NCBI GenBank assembly: GCA_000181795.3 | Contig: CM012953.1 | Coordinates: 2,229,443-2,293,442 of the forward strand | Length of the DNA stretch: 64,000 bases | Reading direction: 5' to 3' | Origin: Trichinella spiralis | Lineage: Eukaryota > Nematoda > Enoplea > Trichinellida > Trichinellidae | In this document: positions 26,001-38,470 of the stretch, piece after piece | Numbering within the stretch: position 1 is the stretch's first letter | Layout of the letters: the number at the start of each line of letters is the position of its first letter | Program-made: the position numbers and the translations under genes | Notes under the pieces: generated by a model | The model's database searches: none | The model's input: only the letters and a program-made list of their open reading frames with translations | What the model was told of the DNA's origin: nothing

Positions 26001-27516
26001 TTCATAACAATTTCAAATACTGCACAACTACTTCATTTTTCATAATGAACCATTAATATCACCTTTATGTGTGGATTTCCTCTGCTCTTTATTGTTCGAT
26101 GGAGACCAATGAGCTTTGACCCGATCGCGCACTGTTGATGAAGATGCTTTATTTTGACTAATAGAAGTAGCGTCACCTTTTCCTTTGCTCCGTTCACTAC
26201 TTTTCGATCGCGCTTTCGGACTAGAGCCATACCGACGAACAGGTCTTGATCCACTGTGTGAATCTACTCTTCTGAAGATTTAATAAAATACAAATTCAAA
26301 AACTGCTATATGCTATTTTGTAAACTTGCTTATCACGTCGAATTTTTAAATGATAACAACTCGCAATTGTGAAGTTAACCTTTACAAATTATTGAAACAA
26401 ATGCCAAATGTAAATATAAACATGCAATGCAAATAACTACAGAATTTCAATGTTTAATGACAAAAGAACTAAAAGTCGATTATTTTACCGTGATTTCAAA
26501 TGCTCATCGGCAGAGGGCTTCTCATTTCTGGAAGGTTCTAGACTTCGCTTTTTGGGAACTTCTTTGGTAGAAGTGGACTGACTTTCCTTGTCGGTCACAA
26601 TATAAACTTTGCTTTTCAAGGCAAGAAAAAGTTCGTCAACAAATTTCTTTGTCTCTACAATTCAATACAACGCGTTTGAAATTTTCACCTTATCTCAATA
26701 TTACTGTAATTGGAAAACATAATGCACTATTAAATTATACACAAAATATTTATTTACATAAAATTAGCAATATTTCGAAAAAAAATACTCATCAACAAAA
26801 AACAAGATAAGATCCAAACGACTTTTTCTATTACCTTTTTGCAAGAAAACATCTAGCTGATCTAAGCAAAAATGTTTTAAATCAGCTTCTGCTTTATCCT
26901 TTTTCAGTAGTGCCATGACATATTTCGCCAACGCCGCTGGATCTGCATCGCATCTAGAACATAAAAATTCAATTACTACCAAATGTTTGGTATATAATTT
27001 AAGATGCTGAAAAATAATTAACCAAATTAAAAAGTTAACTTTGCACAAGCAGTTTACGTTAAAATTTTTTCCTCATTACAGACTTTGGAATCTGAAAATT
27101 TTAAACATAATCGAATATTTCGAGCTTCTTCGAATAAAATTAACGATCAAAAAATTATTAAATGCTTTCCTCTTGCAGTTTGACAATGTTTGACACATAA
27201 ATAAAAACAAAAATACATTTATCAAACAAAAGTCAAACTATGCCTAATGAACAATGGACATAAGGCAGTAAAAAACTCAAACCAATAAAAATTATAAAGC
27301 AACTTAAAATATATTTAACATTGTTTAAAAGGAACTTCTATCTCAGTTTATTCTTTAAATAAAAAGATTCCAACTAGTGATCTCTATCACTTTATGGAAA
27401 AGTAAAATTTTAATTACGAAATATACACAGAAAAAAGCAATTGAAATATATACATACAGTGGCGACAATGTATTGATGAGCCAGTTTTTAAGTTGCTCTG
27501 GCTGATCCACAAACAT
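23043..27516 (-). CDS. rbm-26: RBM26/RBM27-like RNA-binding protein
   Basis: RBM26/27 proteins act in nuclear poly(A) RNA surveillance with the exosome-targeting PAXT machinery. Exons (minus): 27516-27458, 26953-26835, 26654-26489, 26271-26063, 25814-25716, 25647-25552, 25490-24949, 24884-24552, 24480-24370, 24303-24169, 24097-24005, 23881-23752, 23632-23385, 23222-23043; 839 residues. The PWI-like N-terminal module is at 1-75 (CDADPAALAKYVMALLKKDK, LDQLDVFLQK). A CCCH zinc finger spans C213-X8-C222-X5-C228-X3-H232, followed by GPDPVVVEDV. A Pro-rich stretch lies near 255-340, RRM1 at about 401-472 (LNEHFSQFGHI, ILNNRFIRVFWH), a coiled coil at about 545-700 and RRM2 at about 727-800 (SILITDF, HLQQFGTLRDIDF). 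The tail is an Asp run. An acceptor-like ttttag lies just upstream of the chosen ATG, so a short 5' exon may precede it. Confidence 0.92.
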
Positions 27517-28980
27517 CTTCGCAATTCTAAAAACGGCAATAAGCAATATTTACCAAATTACATGCAATACTAAAACAAAAATAAAGTTGGAAAACATCAA
27601 AATTACAGTAATAAATACAGTATGGAACTTCAAGTATAATTAGAAACCAAAATTTGGTATTATTTTCCAAGAATTCTAATTAGATAAACCTTTATAATGT
27701 TATTTATTTAAAATTTATAAAAATATATAAATTAATATGTACTCAATTCATAGTTCTTAAACATAGTGTATATAGGTCACGCGGTTTAATTTAAATAAAC
27801 AAGAAGTATTTTACTTATAATTGAAATTAAAATGTTAAATATAACAATGATATTTTAATAAGTAATAGAGCATTAATTTGAGAAAATAGAATTAAAAACG
27901 TAAGTATTTATTTAAATAATTCATTTACAACTTGAATTAGGTCATTTTTAATAATTTGAGTTGCAATGGTTTTTGTCTAATTTTCAGAACTTTATTGATA
28001 GAGCAATAAGATTATTTAAATATCGACCAATACATGAGTGTCATAAATTTAAATGCACTGTAGGATTTGTTTATTTTAAGTTTAGCCGTTAAGAATTTTA
28101 TCAGTGAAAAGATAAATATTTTCTGCAGTGTAAACATAAAAAACAAGTGTTTTTTAAATCTGCTATAACATTTTAAACGATAAAGTTGCCTAAAAAATTA
28201 CTTGCATGTTGACACTTAATTAATATTTGATGTTGAAGTACAAATTGAAACAAGCAAAATATGAAGTGAAGAACTTTATGGTAAAAACGAAAATTACGTT
28301 CATAAAATATTATTTAATTTTATTATTTATTCATTTGAATATTAAGATTTATTTTTATTCAATTACGATTTGCGTGACAACATGGAATACAAATAATGTA
28401 ATATACAGTATACCCAGCTTCACGAAGCTTTGGGGAACTTTCAAAAAGGGGACTGCTTTAATATTTTGAAAACGTAAATTTTAATGGAATATTTTTACAA
28501 ACAAAAGTTACGCCGTTTCTTGTCATTTGTAGTTTGCATAATTACTGATTAGATGAATGGAAATTTTTTTTAATGAATAAACATCAAACAAGGATACTCT
28601 TCTTTTTATTGTTCCTTTTGCTTGCAGCGTCACATTCGCTGTCCATCTTGCAGTTTGCAGTGTCTGGTAGCGCTGCATGATTCAGTTCCCTTTAATTTTT
28701 TGATTCAAAGTTTGTGAAATGTCTATTCGGAAAATTATTTATTCAAATTTTGCAAATGATGTAAAAACAGACCCACATCATTAAATTCCATTGAAACGAT
28801 GTTCAAATATCATTACAGTAAATATTTGTAAAAAAAATACATCATCTTCGATTTGCTTAAAAATAGCTTTGTTCGAAGTAGGATAATTTAATCTTATTAA
28901 TTTTTTCCACAAAGTCGGCAATCTTTATTTTGCTACACAAAACAACATTAGAGAATGCAGCGGAAAAGAAGCTGAATAAT
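27517..28980. other. Intergenic, A+T-rich
   Basis: This lies between the start of the RBM26/27-like gene and the end of the SFSWAP-like gene, both on the minus strand. It probably holds the promoter and 5' UTR of the former. No protein-coding or RNA gene is visible; an 80-codon plus-strand frame at 28227-28469 has only A+T-driven composition. Confidence 0.5.
28924..28929 (-). terminator. Poly(A) signal of the SFSWAP-like gene
   Basis: AATAAA on the minus strand begins about 50 nt after the stop codon at 28981-28983. Confidence 0.6.
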
Positions 28981-31900
28981 TTACGATCTTGATCTTCGGT
29001 GTCTAGATGAATAATATCTACGCGTAGAAGTGGTGGAACGTGATGATCGCGATCGAGACGTTCGTTTTCTTGATCTACTTCTTCTTCGTCTACGATCTTC
29101 TGTACTTCTTCTATGTCGACTGTGGGATGATGACTTCGATCGCCGCCGACGTCGACTTCGAGACCGTTCGTTCAGCTTCATGCATTTCGCGTACGAAAGC
29201 GGTAATTTGTCGAAATTCATCAGCCTCCCTTTGCTCTCCTCCTCCTTCTTCTTCTTCCTCTTCTTCTTCTTCTCACTTCCATAGCAAGCGTTAGATGATG
29301 GACCAATTAAAGTACTTTCTGAAGATTCCGAGTCGCACAGTTCACCCTCTGATATATGGCCGTGTTTTTTCACTTTTTCTTCATCAACGCAGCTTTTTTC
29401 CCTTTTGCGTATTTTCTTTGCAAACTCATCTACAAATTTTTTCGCTCGATATCGACGTGCCCGTTTTAAATTTAAATCTTCTTCAACATTCTTCTGCTCC
29501 TTTTTGCCGACTTCCGGAAAAGCCGTAATTTCTCTTCGCATGTATTCGTCAACGCTTTTCACTGTACTTTCTGTTCCATCGCCACTTCCATCAACGAACT
29601 TGCAATCAAATTTTTCAGCACAGTCACTCATCAATACATCCGAATCCGACTGCAATGACAGATTAATCGTTTCGTCTTGATGCGCATCCAAGTTCGCTTT
29701 ATCCACCATCGAACAAGTCTCTTCCTGATTTTTCGCCTTGATTGTAAAACACACCGGTCCAACAGATCCCATTTCGGTTGGCTTCTTCTCACTGACCTGC
29801 AAGAATAAGCAACAACAACAAACTGAGATCTTGAAAAATATTTCCACAGAAATAAATATTTATTTACAGATGAACTTGCTGCTGCTGAAGTCAAGTGATC
29901 CGAAGAATAGACTGTCTTTGTCTTCTTCAAATTCAACGTTTCTTCTTGGTTTTCCACGGCAGGTGGGGGAGGAGTGGATCGCGGTGGAGGCGGAGGCTGC
30001 GGTACGAATCCATAATATGATAAGTAATTCAACGACATCGGTACACCTTCAACAAATTGGTTTTGGACGTTTTGCTGTAAGCGAGCAATGCAATTTTCAC
30101 TTTCGTAATTTTGCAGCAACGCCATGTAATAAGGATTGTATTTGTTGCTTGGGTCGATGAATGAAAATCTTGGATCGTTGCGTTCGCGCAAAATTTGCTC
30201 AAACTGAGGTCCATTTCTGGCTACATAAGCGGCAACACGATCGACTACGGGATACAAATCCGGCGGCGGTGGCAAAAGGAGACCTTCAGCTGAGCCACCA
30301 GTTTCTTTCCCTTTTGCCGTCTAAAATTTAAATTCTATTTACTGAATTTTTCATTTTCATCGCTTCAATTTTCGAAACGTACAGAAACAGCAGCAGCCAA
30401 CTGTGGGCAAACAGCAACCAAACCGTTAAACAACTCCGAATAAACGTCGTTCTCTTCACCAAGACGATACGATGTCTTCGGAAGAGAAAGTGGTTCAGTA
30501 TCTTTTGCAACAGCAGTTTTTCCTGCGCCACCCATAAGACTTGGATGCAAGTAGTGCTCACTACTATCATCACTATCAGATTCACTTTCTAAAAACATTA
30601 TCACTCAGTTGTACAATGATAAATATTCGAACAATTCATCATCGTCATTTTTTACCAGGAGCTGGATCCTTTTTCACAACAACTGGAGTGTATCGTTTCT
30701 CCTTGATCATTTTCAAAACATGCTTGTAATATTTATTCAATGGATGATTCCAATCAAGGAAACGAAATTGTGGATTGCTTTTCTGCTTTGCGTTCACAAT
30801 TATTTCCATTTGACTTCCTTGCTCAGCAATGAAAGCAGCCGTTTTTTCAATTATAATCCCTTCTTTTACTGTTTTTGGCTGTAAAATATCCCTGTAACTA
30901 AAACAACAAAAAGAAAAAAATAAAGTAAAACTGCAAACCATCGTCACTCCAACCGGAACTTTCAATTCTGCGGGTGGAACAAACTGCTCTTTTTGCTCGT
31001 CTTCTGTTCCTTCTGCTTCTTCTTTAGGTTGACAGCCGTGCTGTGGCTTGGATTCCAAATCATCATAGTTGAAATAAATCTCAGTACCCATTCTTTTTTC
31101 ATTTTCAACCTTTGGAGCTAAAATTCAAATGTGGTGTAAAGTACTTGGAATAGAATATTTAAAATTAGTATCTCATTATATCATATCATATTATCTGATA
31201 TCATTGAATCTGAAAATAAATTATTTCAAGTTCAGAAGCAATCGTACTTTCACAAGTTAATTTAAAGTCGCGATATCGTTCAGCATCGAGAAGCGCTTCC
31301 AAACTTCTATCTGCAATAAGCAACGACTGTTCAACTTTTGAGGCGTCATATTTCTCCAAGTTGGATAACTGCAATCGACAATCAAACCTAAATTTAAAAT
31401 AACTATAAATTTCCATGCAATTAGAAAATTAAAAATTAATAATGTCTTTAACACAAAAAATCATAACTTAAACGTTACACTTACGCATATACCAATGCTT
31501 ATCTATGTTTGTAAACCAAGCGTATTAAAGCAACAACCAAAACAATTCTAAAAGTAAATATAGCAATATTATTTGATGATAAAATCAATGCAAAAAAACA
31601 ATTATCCGCTCTAAAATAAAAATTGACAAAATATCATTTTCACATGCTTCCTTTAAAAAACGACATTTACAACAAATCAAAAAGTTGAAGGGAAAACTCA
31701 AAAAGAAACAAAACAACTCTCTTAATTACTGCTATTAAACAAAAAGCACATCTTTATGACTTAACTTTGAAAAACCGTTATTAAACTTATCTCAACAATT
31801 TTACACAAACTTCAAAACAAATCTGAAAAAATTAACTCCTGAAATCTTCACTGAAAAAAGCTGAACAGCTCAATCAACAAAATCGACAGCTAAAATTATC

Positions 31901-32222
31901 AGAAAACTAAAAGAAAAATAACAAAAAATACTTACTCTTTAATAAAATCCATCTGATAACCAAACAGAGACATGATTCTTAAATGAAAAATTAAATCTCT
32001 CGAGTTGATCAGTTGCACATTTACAACAGCTATGGATCATTGACAAAACAGTTAATAAACCAACCTGTCTACGAGTATTTTCCGATTGCAGTGCAGTGGA
32101 ATCAGATCTGCAGATTCGTCAGCACAATCTCTGCCTCCTCGGGAATCAAATAATTTGCAAGGATAGCCAAATGCAAGAAATTCGTCCGACGATTCTTCCT
32201 GAAGCAAAGAATTCCGATGCAT
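28981..32222 (-). CDS. swp-1: SFSWAP / suppressor-of-white-apricot splicing regulator
   Basis: SWAP proteins are nuclear SR-like regulators of alternative splicing. Exons (minus): 32222-32065, 31387-31248, 31117-30939, 30878-30656, 30588-30383, 30320-29868, 29796-28981; 724 residues. Exon 1 opens the DRY_EERY domain (LAFGYPCKLFDSRGG, ILVDR) and exon 2 completes it (RFDCRLQL, LLDAERYRDFK). NYDDLE follows. SURP1 is near 163-220 (EKTAAFIAEQGSQMEI, NPLNKYYKH-like core) and SURP2 near 323-375 (DRVAAYVARNGPQFEQ, NKYNPYYMALL). A Pro-rich linker and a KR-rich motif (KRARRYRAKKFVDEFAKKI) come next, and the C terminus is an Arg/Ser domain. The exon 3/4 joint uses ttttacag|cca, which alone keeps frame; reading straight through would insert a hydrophobic run. 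Domain order and the frame at all joints make the call firm. Confidence 0.93.
31936..31977 (-). other. Candidate 42-nt cassette exon in the SFSWAP-like gene
   Basis: Within intron 1 a 42-nt segment is bounded by tttaag on its 5' side and the strong donor aaaga|gtaagt on its 3' side (minus strand). It enters and leaves in phase 2, matching the flanking exons, and would add about 14 residues (RIMSLFGYQMDFIKE) between DR and FD of the DRY_EERY domain. It may be an alternative exon or chance. Confidence 0.3.
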
Positions 32223-32582
32223 TTTCTAGCCCAACTTCTATCTTATAACAACTACTGTGAGCTACAGTAATTAAACAAACTTGAACATCGTCATTTCATG
32301 CTTTTGTATGCACCGCATAATGAAAATTTCAATTATTAAAAAAATTGATACATTCAGCTTATAAATTGAATGTAAAATCTGTAAATAAATCTTATGAATT
32401 TCAGTAAAATTTCAGATTTTACAAACTGCTGTATACCAATTCCATACTGTACTATTCAATAATACTTGCATATCATTATTACTGTACCTGTGACTTCTAA
32501 TTTGTTATTGGGTAACGCACTTAACGTAACGTCGAGTTAGTGACTTCAGAACACAATACGAACAGTATTCATCATTTTAAAT
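32223..32582. other. 5' flank of the SFSWAP-like gene
   Basis: This short A+T-rich stretch between the SFSWAP-like start codon and a transposon end probably holds the gene's promoter and 5' UTR. No specific signal was recognised. Confidence 0.4.
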
Positions 32583-33045
32583 CAGTGGTTCTCAAACTTT
32601 CTCTGCTGTGACCTACTGTTTGAAACGGTAATTTTTCACGACCCACCGACTCGCAATGCATACTTTAAAAGGAAAGTGGGTTTAATAAAAAATATTAGTT
32701 TAATACCTTTAAATTGTTTAATGAATCAACTTCATTATAATGTATAAGTTTATTAGTTAAATGTATAATGAGATATGTGATCAATGGGCTTCTTTTCTGT
32801 TTTGACTGATGACTAAATTTGTCGTCCACAGTAAAACGTGTTAGTTTTACAAGCAAGATGTTTGATAATTGTAGCTTATTTATAAATTTGCTTATGATTG
32901 CAATCATTGCTGAAAATTCAATTTCGAACATATACGAAGTAGTAAAAAGAAGCAGCACTTTTAAAATTATTAAAGTTGAAGCGTCTTTAATGCAAATATG
33001 TAAAGCACACTTCATACTATTTGTTGAAACAAATTTCATCAAAAT
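32583..33045 (-). mobile_element. Decayed hAT transposon, right end with transposase C-terminal relic
   Basis: The plus strand at 32583 starts CAGTGGTTCTCAAACTTT, a classic hAT terminal inverted repeat, followed by the usual 'gacctactg...cacgacccacc' subterminal sequence. On the minus strand 33042-32695 an open frame contains KVLLLFTTSYMFEIEFSAM, which corresponds to the hAT C-terminal dimerisation region (LLPFTTSYLCE.GFSA type), then IISKFINKLQLSN. The relic reads toward the end at 32583, as expected. No partner terminal repeat or target duplication was found, so the element is truncated. The sequence and expected spacing agree; the inner limit is uncertain. Confidence 0.75.
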
Positions 33046-34812
33046 TGAACATATTTTAAAATTTTCACAGGATTTTTTTTTCTAATGCGGGATAGAATCA
33101 TAGAATCTACCAGGAGAATCCAACAACGTCTATAATGCCAACAATTCATCAGAGGTATAATACACTTATCTGTATTAGAAACTGAATCAATTATCATTTA
33201 TGTCAGAAGAAAAATTTCTATACTGATTATAAAAATGAAAAGTTAATGATTTCCATAAATACTGTTCAAAAGGATGTCAACCAGCAGTTGCTTCGCTCGT
33301 CAGATAAATTACATGCTTGCTCGCAATTTTAAGAATTATGTGCATTTAGTGCGTTCTCGTTTGTCATAATGGATGAATTGGTAGAGCCGATTTTAGTACA
33401 ATTCGAAAACAAACAACCGACAAATTATCCTCAGCGCAGTTGTTAGCTAAAACTAGGAATGAGAACTACTCAATGTTATCATTTTTCAAATTTTAGCACA
33501 ACTGTTTTTTTCTAATCTTTCTTCTTTGCAGTCAAAAAATTTGCTTTCATCTTCACAAAGTTTCTTTTGCCCTCCTTGATCTTTCTTGTTTTTATTTAAA
33601 GAAAAAAATATATCTGAAATTTTATTTGCGAATAAAATTACATACTTGTTCATACATGTTGTGCAAATTGTGTAAAATTTGTTTTTGAATATCCAGTATA
33701 TAACTGGGTTGACCAACAATCAAGTTCCGATACTTGTATTTCAATGATAAAGAAATATTCAAAACCAAAATATACGCTTATAATTTTGCTGATCTAGTGC
33801 ATTTTTAAAATCATTTTATCCAACACAAAGTCAAAGAAAGTTGGTCTTCTGTTCCCAGTTTTATCCATCACGGTTGTTTTTGATATCTTCCCATAGCACT
33901 GTATATGCTCTACCGAAATATGATCATTGCTAAGTATTCTCGTATTGGAACCTTCGCAACCTTTAATGTCATCTTGCTCCCACGGGTTTTAATTGAATAT
34001 TTTGCTTTTTCGAATTGGTTACTAGCTTAAAGTGATATCAAAATAATCATTTTATTTGACTATGGATGCATAAATAATTTCTGTAATATATTTGATGAGA
34101 GAATTCTTCTGGCATTTTTTAATCTGTTACTGCTTATTCGTTATTATGTGTATGTATTTCTGGCTAAATAAACGATATTATTCCCTAGGCTGGGGCGACA
34201 ATTGTACAAAGGAAATAGATCGTAGATTATTATATAAATGTTTTACTACACAGACTATAAAAACAGTTTTACAATCCAGATTCTAGAAGAACGAGTTCTA
34301 TAATAGATCACACTTGGGGAATTGACAAGTTTAACCGTATTCTCTGGCATATCGCAACTTGCACATTAGCATTAAGCAACCCATACAGCAGTGGCGCAGT
34401 AGCAACTTTTCAAAGTTGCTGAACGCAAATAAATTTTAGCAACACTGTCAAGAAAATTCAGAATTTGTTTGAATAATTGGCAATTCGGCGCTAACAGTTT
34501 TAACTGATTTACAGATGGCGTCATCACCGATGTTGTTAAACCAATCAATAGATAGCGCGTTCAACGAACGACCAGTAAGAAAAGGCTGTGAAAACTTGGC
34601 CCAAAGTAGACCATCCCACATTCATCTTTATAGCAGCATCTTTCTGTCTTTGGACAATGCATTCCACTGCACTATACTGCAGTTGCATATTTATTGAACT
34701 AATAAATATATTCAGAATATTTTATTTGAAACGCATAAAATAAACTTTTTGAAACATAAATCTTTTAAAAACAAACGAAAATTGAAAAATAAACAAAAAT
34801 CTCTTCCCAATG
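33046..34812. other. Intergenic, possibly more transposon debris
   Basis: This lies between the hAT relic and the coiled-coil gene. A small inverted repeat, gcaactt-ttca-aagttgc, sits at about 34398-34415 next to cagtggcgcag, which might be the end of a small nonautonomous element. No gene was recognised; TTTATT at 34721-34726 is the likely poly(A) signal of the neighbouring minus-strand gene. Confidence 0.45.
34721..34726 (-). terminator. Candidate poly(A) signal of the coiled-coil gene
   Basis: AATAAA on the minus strand lies about 90 nt past the stop codon at 34813-34815. Confidence 0.5.
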
Positions 34813-37296
34813 TTATGCTTCAGAGATTTGTGATATAAATAATTGTTTCATCTTTTGCCTTGCTCTTAAATGCATGAGTTTCAGCAACAACGAAGTTCGG
34901 TCGTTTTGCAGCTTCTTCCTGAAACTCGATTTATTTTATTACATTACTTTTGTCCAATGCATTTTCGTTGAATAGCGATCCAATAAATAAATAATTTGCA
35001 GATACATCTCATAAGCAACCAATTTTTTTATTTTTGCTCAAATAATGTTTTTTTAGCATACAAATTAAATCATATAATCGACTTTATCATAATTTTGAAA
35101 TTAGAATCTGTTATAATGTTATTATTGCTAATTTTGGACATGTTGCCATATGACAAGAACGGCCGAGAAAGGGTTAAAGGAAATCAGAATTTTAAACGCA
35201 AATGGTTTTTCTCCCTTATAAATAAAAAATATACTTTTACCCTTTAAAAAACTAAAATCACAAACAATTTAAAAAACTGACATGCTTACATGATAATTTT
35301 CATCAGTAATGGTGACGGCAAGGCGTTCAACTCCTTATGTTTTTCAATTTCAGTCAACTTCTCTGCAGTCGTTTTTTGCAGCTGCTCTTTTTGTACAATA
35401 AGCGCTTTATCTGAAATCAGAAAAAACGTATTTCATACAAAAATGATTCCAACAAAATATCCTTAAAATGTCAGGGATAAAGATGGGAATTCAGTTCATA
35501 TGGTGAAAATATACTTATAGTTGATGTTATGTCAATATTCACTATATAACGAAACTATCATTTAAAAACTTTCGTTTGAAACCCGAAAAAACTTAAATTC
35601 GTTTTACGATCCATTCGCTTTTTAATTTTTAAAGTCAAATTTTAAACTCATCTTCATATTTACTTACATTATTAACTAAAACAACTATCAATGTACATTA
35701 CTGAAAACTACTTTGCATAGTACAATTAATTAAATCTGAAAACTTACATTCTTCTGTCCGTTGTTCTATTTCTTTATCCAAATTTTCACAGCCAGTTTTG
35801 CATTTGTTAACATCCTGAAATTATACAAAACAAGCTGTGAATAGTTGAATTTATTGTTAAAAAATTTTCTTACATAAAATTCATACAATTCATTAGCTCC
35901 ATCAACAGCAGCAATCAACTTTTTGATTCCATTTTCTCTAAATACATTCTTTTAACAAAAAACAACTATGCCCTCAAATTATCGAAATTTACACATCTTC
36001 ATCATCTTTCTCTCGCAAGTTATTTAATGTTTCTTCCACTTCTGATATATCATTCAATAAATTTGTATTAAACTCCCGAAGTCTAAAAATAATAGTTTAA
36101 ACATAAAAACAGCAAAGCTACCTACCTATTTATATTACATACATTTTTTCTTCTTTACGCAATTCTGAAAGATACGAAGCTGATGAATCAATATCATCTA
36201 AAACATTAAATTTCATTTCCATGAACACTATGTTAAATATTGGATGCTTCAGAAAGTTTATTACTGTTTATCATGGAGAAAAAATTACTTCTGTTTTCTT
36301 TTATTATTCATCATTTTCATTCAAATAGGGTTTAAAATCTATTATATTACATCGAACATTAAAAAAAAATTTTCTGTCAAATACAGTATCCCCAAAATAT
36401 GGAAGATTCAAACATTTTTCTGTTCGAAATGTAATATTTGAGAAATATTTACTGGCATGTAAAAGAAAACTGCAATTTTAAACCTTTCTTTGTCGGTATT
36501 ATACATACTTTGCAATTCAAGTTGCCTTCGCTTCACAGCAGCAATTTCTCTCATAACTATAAGAAGAATTTGAAATTTATTAACAAATGAAAGTAAATAA
36601 TAAAAGCTAATTTTAATAATTACCATTTTTTAAATGCAATGTTATTTTAATAAATTAGACTATTTCATAAAAAAAATAAACGAAAAATAGATAGTTGACG
36701 ATCTACTCGCACAATATGCGCAACATAGTTGAAAGATAGTGTAAATTACAATCCCCGTTAATCACAAATTTAATTGATTAAAAATTAAAATAAATATGAT
36801 TAAAAATTCACATCAAATTACAAAAAATTGCTTCAAAATCTCACCCTCTTCCTGCTGAGCATGTATTTCGTCGTTTTCCTTAATACATTTATTCAACTCT
36901 TCTTCTATAGCCAAATGTTCTAAAATTATCTCGAAATTAAATCAGTGAAAAAACATCACGTCACATTTCTCACCTTGTTGAAGAATGTCCAACGCTTCAG
37001 AAATTTCTAAAAAGTGTTTTCTGCTATATTAATTATTTATTATTACATTTGCATCTAAATTATTTTGAAAATCATATTACAGTTACATATGAAATTATCA
37101 ACAAGGTCTTCGAATAATTTTTACAATGTTTACACAACTAGAAAAAACATTTTTTAGTCATTTCATCGAAAATTTAAAATTGCAACAACAACAACAAATT
37201 TTTAGTAGTATAATCAGTTAGAAAAAGTAAAACATAAATTAATATTTCAGTACCATTGCGCATTTCTGAATTCAATTCAGACAAACCGAAATCCAT
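34813..37296 (-). CDS. Coiled-coil protein of unknown family, 233 residues
   Basis: Ten short exons on the minus strand join in frame: 37296-37254, 37006-36974, 36919-36845, 36556-36509, 36197-36143, 36082-35993, 35937-35874, 35814-35748, 35410-35290, 34918-34813. The product is almost wholly helical and charged with heptad-like leucines (for example HLAIEEELNKCIKENDEIHA, VMREIAAVKRRQLELQ, KIIMKKLQNDRTSLLLKLMH). No signal peptide, membrane segment or catalytic motif is present. The chosen ATG lies 18 nt after an acceptor-like tttttgttcag, which would suit spliced-leader addition or a 5' UTR intron. The layout recalls small kinetochore, centrosomal or ciliary coiled-coil proteins, but I cannot assign a family. 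Because every exon is small, one could be missing or misplaced; the consistent phases argue that the model is largely right. Confidence 0.7.
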
Positions 37297-37525
37297 AATT
37301 GAATATTTCTGCCTGAACAAAAAAATTTAAATTTTAAACGAAACAATATAAGCATGCAGTCATCAAATGTAAAGCCTGTTGCAATGAAACTTAATAAATG
37401 GATTATCACAAAATACTTAGAAATAAATTACGCTATTTTAAATTTTCTTGCTGACATGCTAGAAAAACGAATATGCACATCTCCACAGACAATTCTTATT
37501 CATAAAAGTATGATATTAACTGCAA

Positions 37526-37528
<3 letters not shown>

Positions 37529-37564
<36 letters not shown>
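37529..37564. repeat. (AT)18 microsatellite
   Basis: An uninterrupted alternating AT run of 36 nt. Confidence 0.95.
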
Positions 37565-37566
<2 letters not shown>

Positions 37567-38404
37567 CGATCAGAAACATAAAAGCATAGAAATTAACATG
37601 GAATTTTACGAATAAAACTGTTTCAGTTTGCTTCATTTCACATTTGAAGTATATTTTACAGTTTCAATACACTCTTAGAAGCAATTATTATATTATTATT
37701 AATTCTTAAATTTTATAATTAAATTTTATTAAATAATTATGAAAACAATATCTGTATAATGTTTATAATTCATCATTCATATGTATTTAGTGCTTTTGTA
37801 AAAGAGAAAGTCAGGTATTATTTTTCAAAAATCCAAAAATTCAATTAAGAAATAAAAAAGAATAAATAATTTAAATTTTAAACACATTTTTTAAAGTTAA
37901 TAAATAATGCTGACTAAATAAAAAATATAAACTTTTTTCCTACAATGGTTTGATGTTTTTTAAACGTTTTGTTTATATCTAAACAGCTAAACAAGTATAA
38001 AAAATTCATAAATTTTATTTTAAATGTAAAAATGTTAAACGTCAAATCTGATGAAAAGATTTTAAACAAAGTGTCTATTCATTTAAAGTGTGAAAAGGTA
38101 TTTTGAACAATAGCAAACATTTCATTCAGTTTAATTTAATTCACTTTAATACAAATTACGAAATTATGAATTATAGTAGTACACAATAATAAATTGTATA
38201 ATTTAATATAATTATCATGACTTTGTGAAGTAAGTTGGAACAACTAGAAACTGTTGATGCATACTGAAATGACAATTTTTATCATTAAGTTATATATTTG
38301 AATAATATTGAAATTCAAACTGATGCTCTTAAATTTTGTTGAATCTGATTTATGTAGAAAAAAAATTTCCAGATTTTCTTATTAGAAACAACAATTAAGT
38401 GCGA

Positions 38405-38410
38405 TTTATT
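38405..38410 (-). terminator. Poly(A) signal of the ETS gene
   Basis: AATAAA on the minus strand lies about 60 nt past the stop codon at 38471-38473. Confidence 0.6.
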
Positions 38411-38470
38411 ATTTAAAAAAGTTGGCGAACAACAAAGAAAAAGATTAATAATCAAAGAAAGAAAGTTATA

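Larger units (their letters stand above)
37297..38470. other. Intergenic, A+T-rich
   Basis: This lies between the start of the coiled-coil gene and the end of the ETS gene. It holds an (AT)18 microsatellite and otherwise nothing recognisable. The ETS poly(A) signal (TTTATT at 38405-38410) is at its right edge. Confidence 0.5.

Noticed and set aside
29030-29294. Plus-strand frames over the SFSWAP RS domain
   Set aside because: They are shadows of the Arg/Ser and Lys/Glu repeats encoded on the minus strand.
30879-30938. Read-through of the SFSWAP exon 3/4 intron as coding
   Set aside because: It would insert a hydrophobic Phe/Cys-rich run just before SURP1; removal with ttttacag|cca restores the conserved sequence in frame.
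37081-37140. An extra exon of the coiled-coil gene between its first two exons
   Set aside because: Splice-like ends are present, but in the phase set by exon 37296-37254 it hits an immediate stop.
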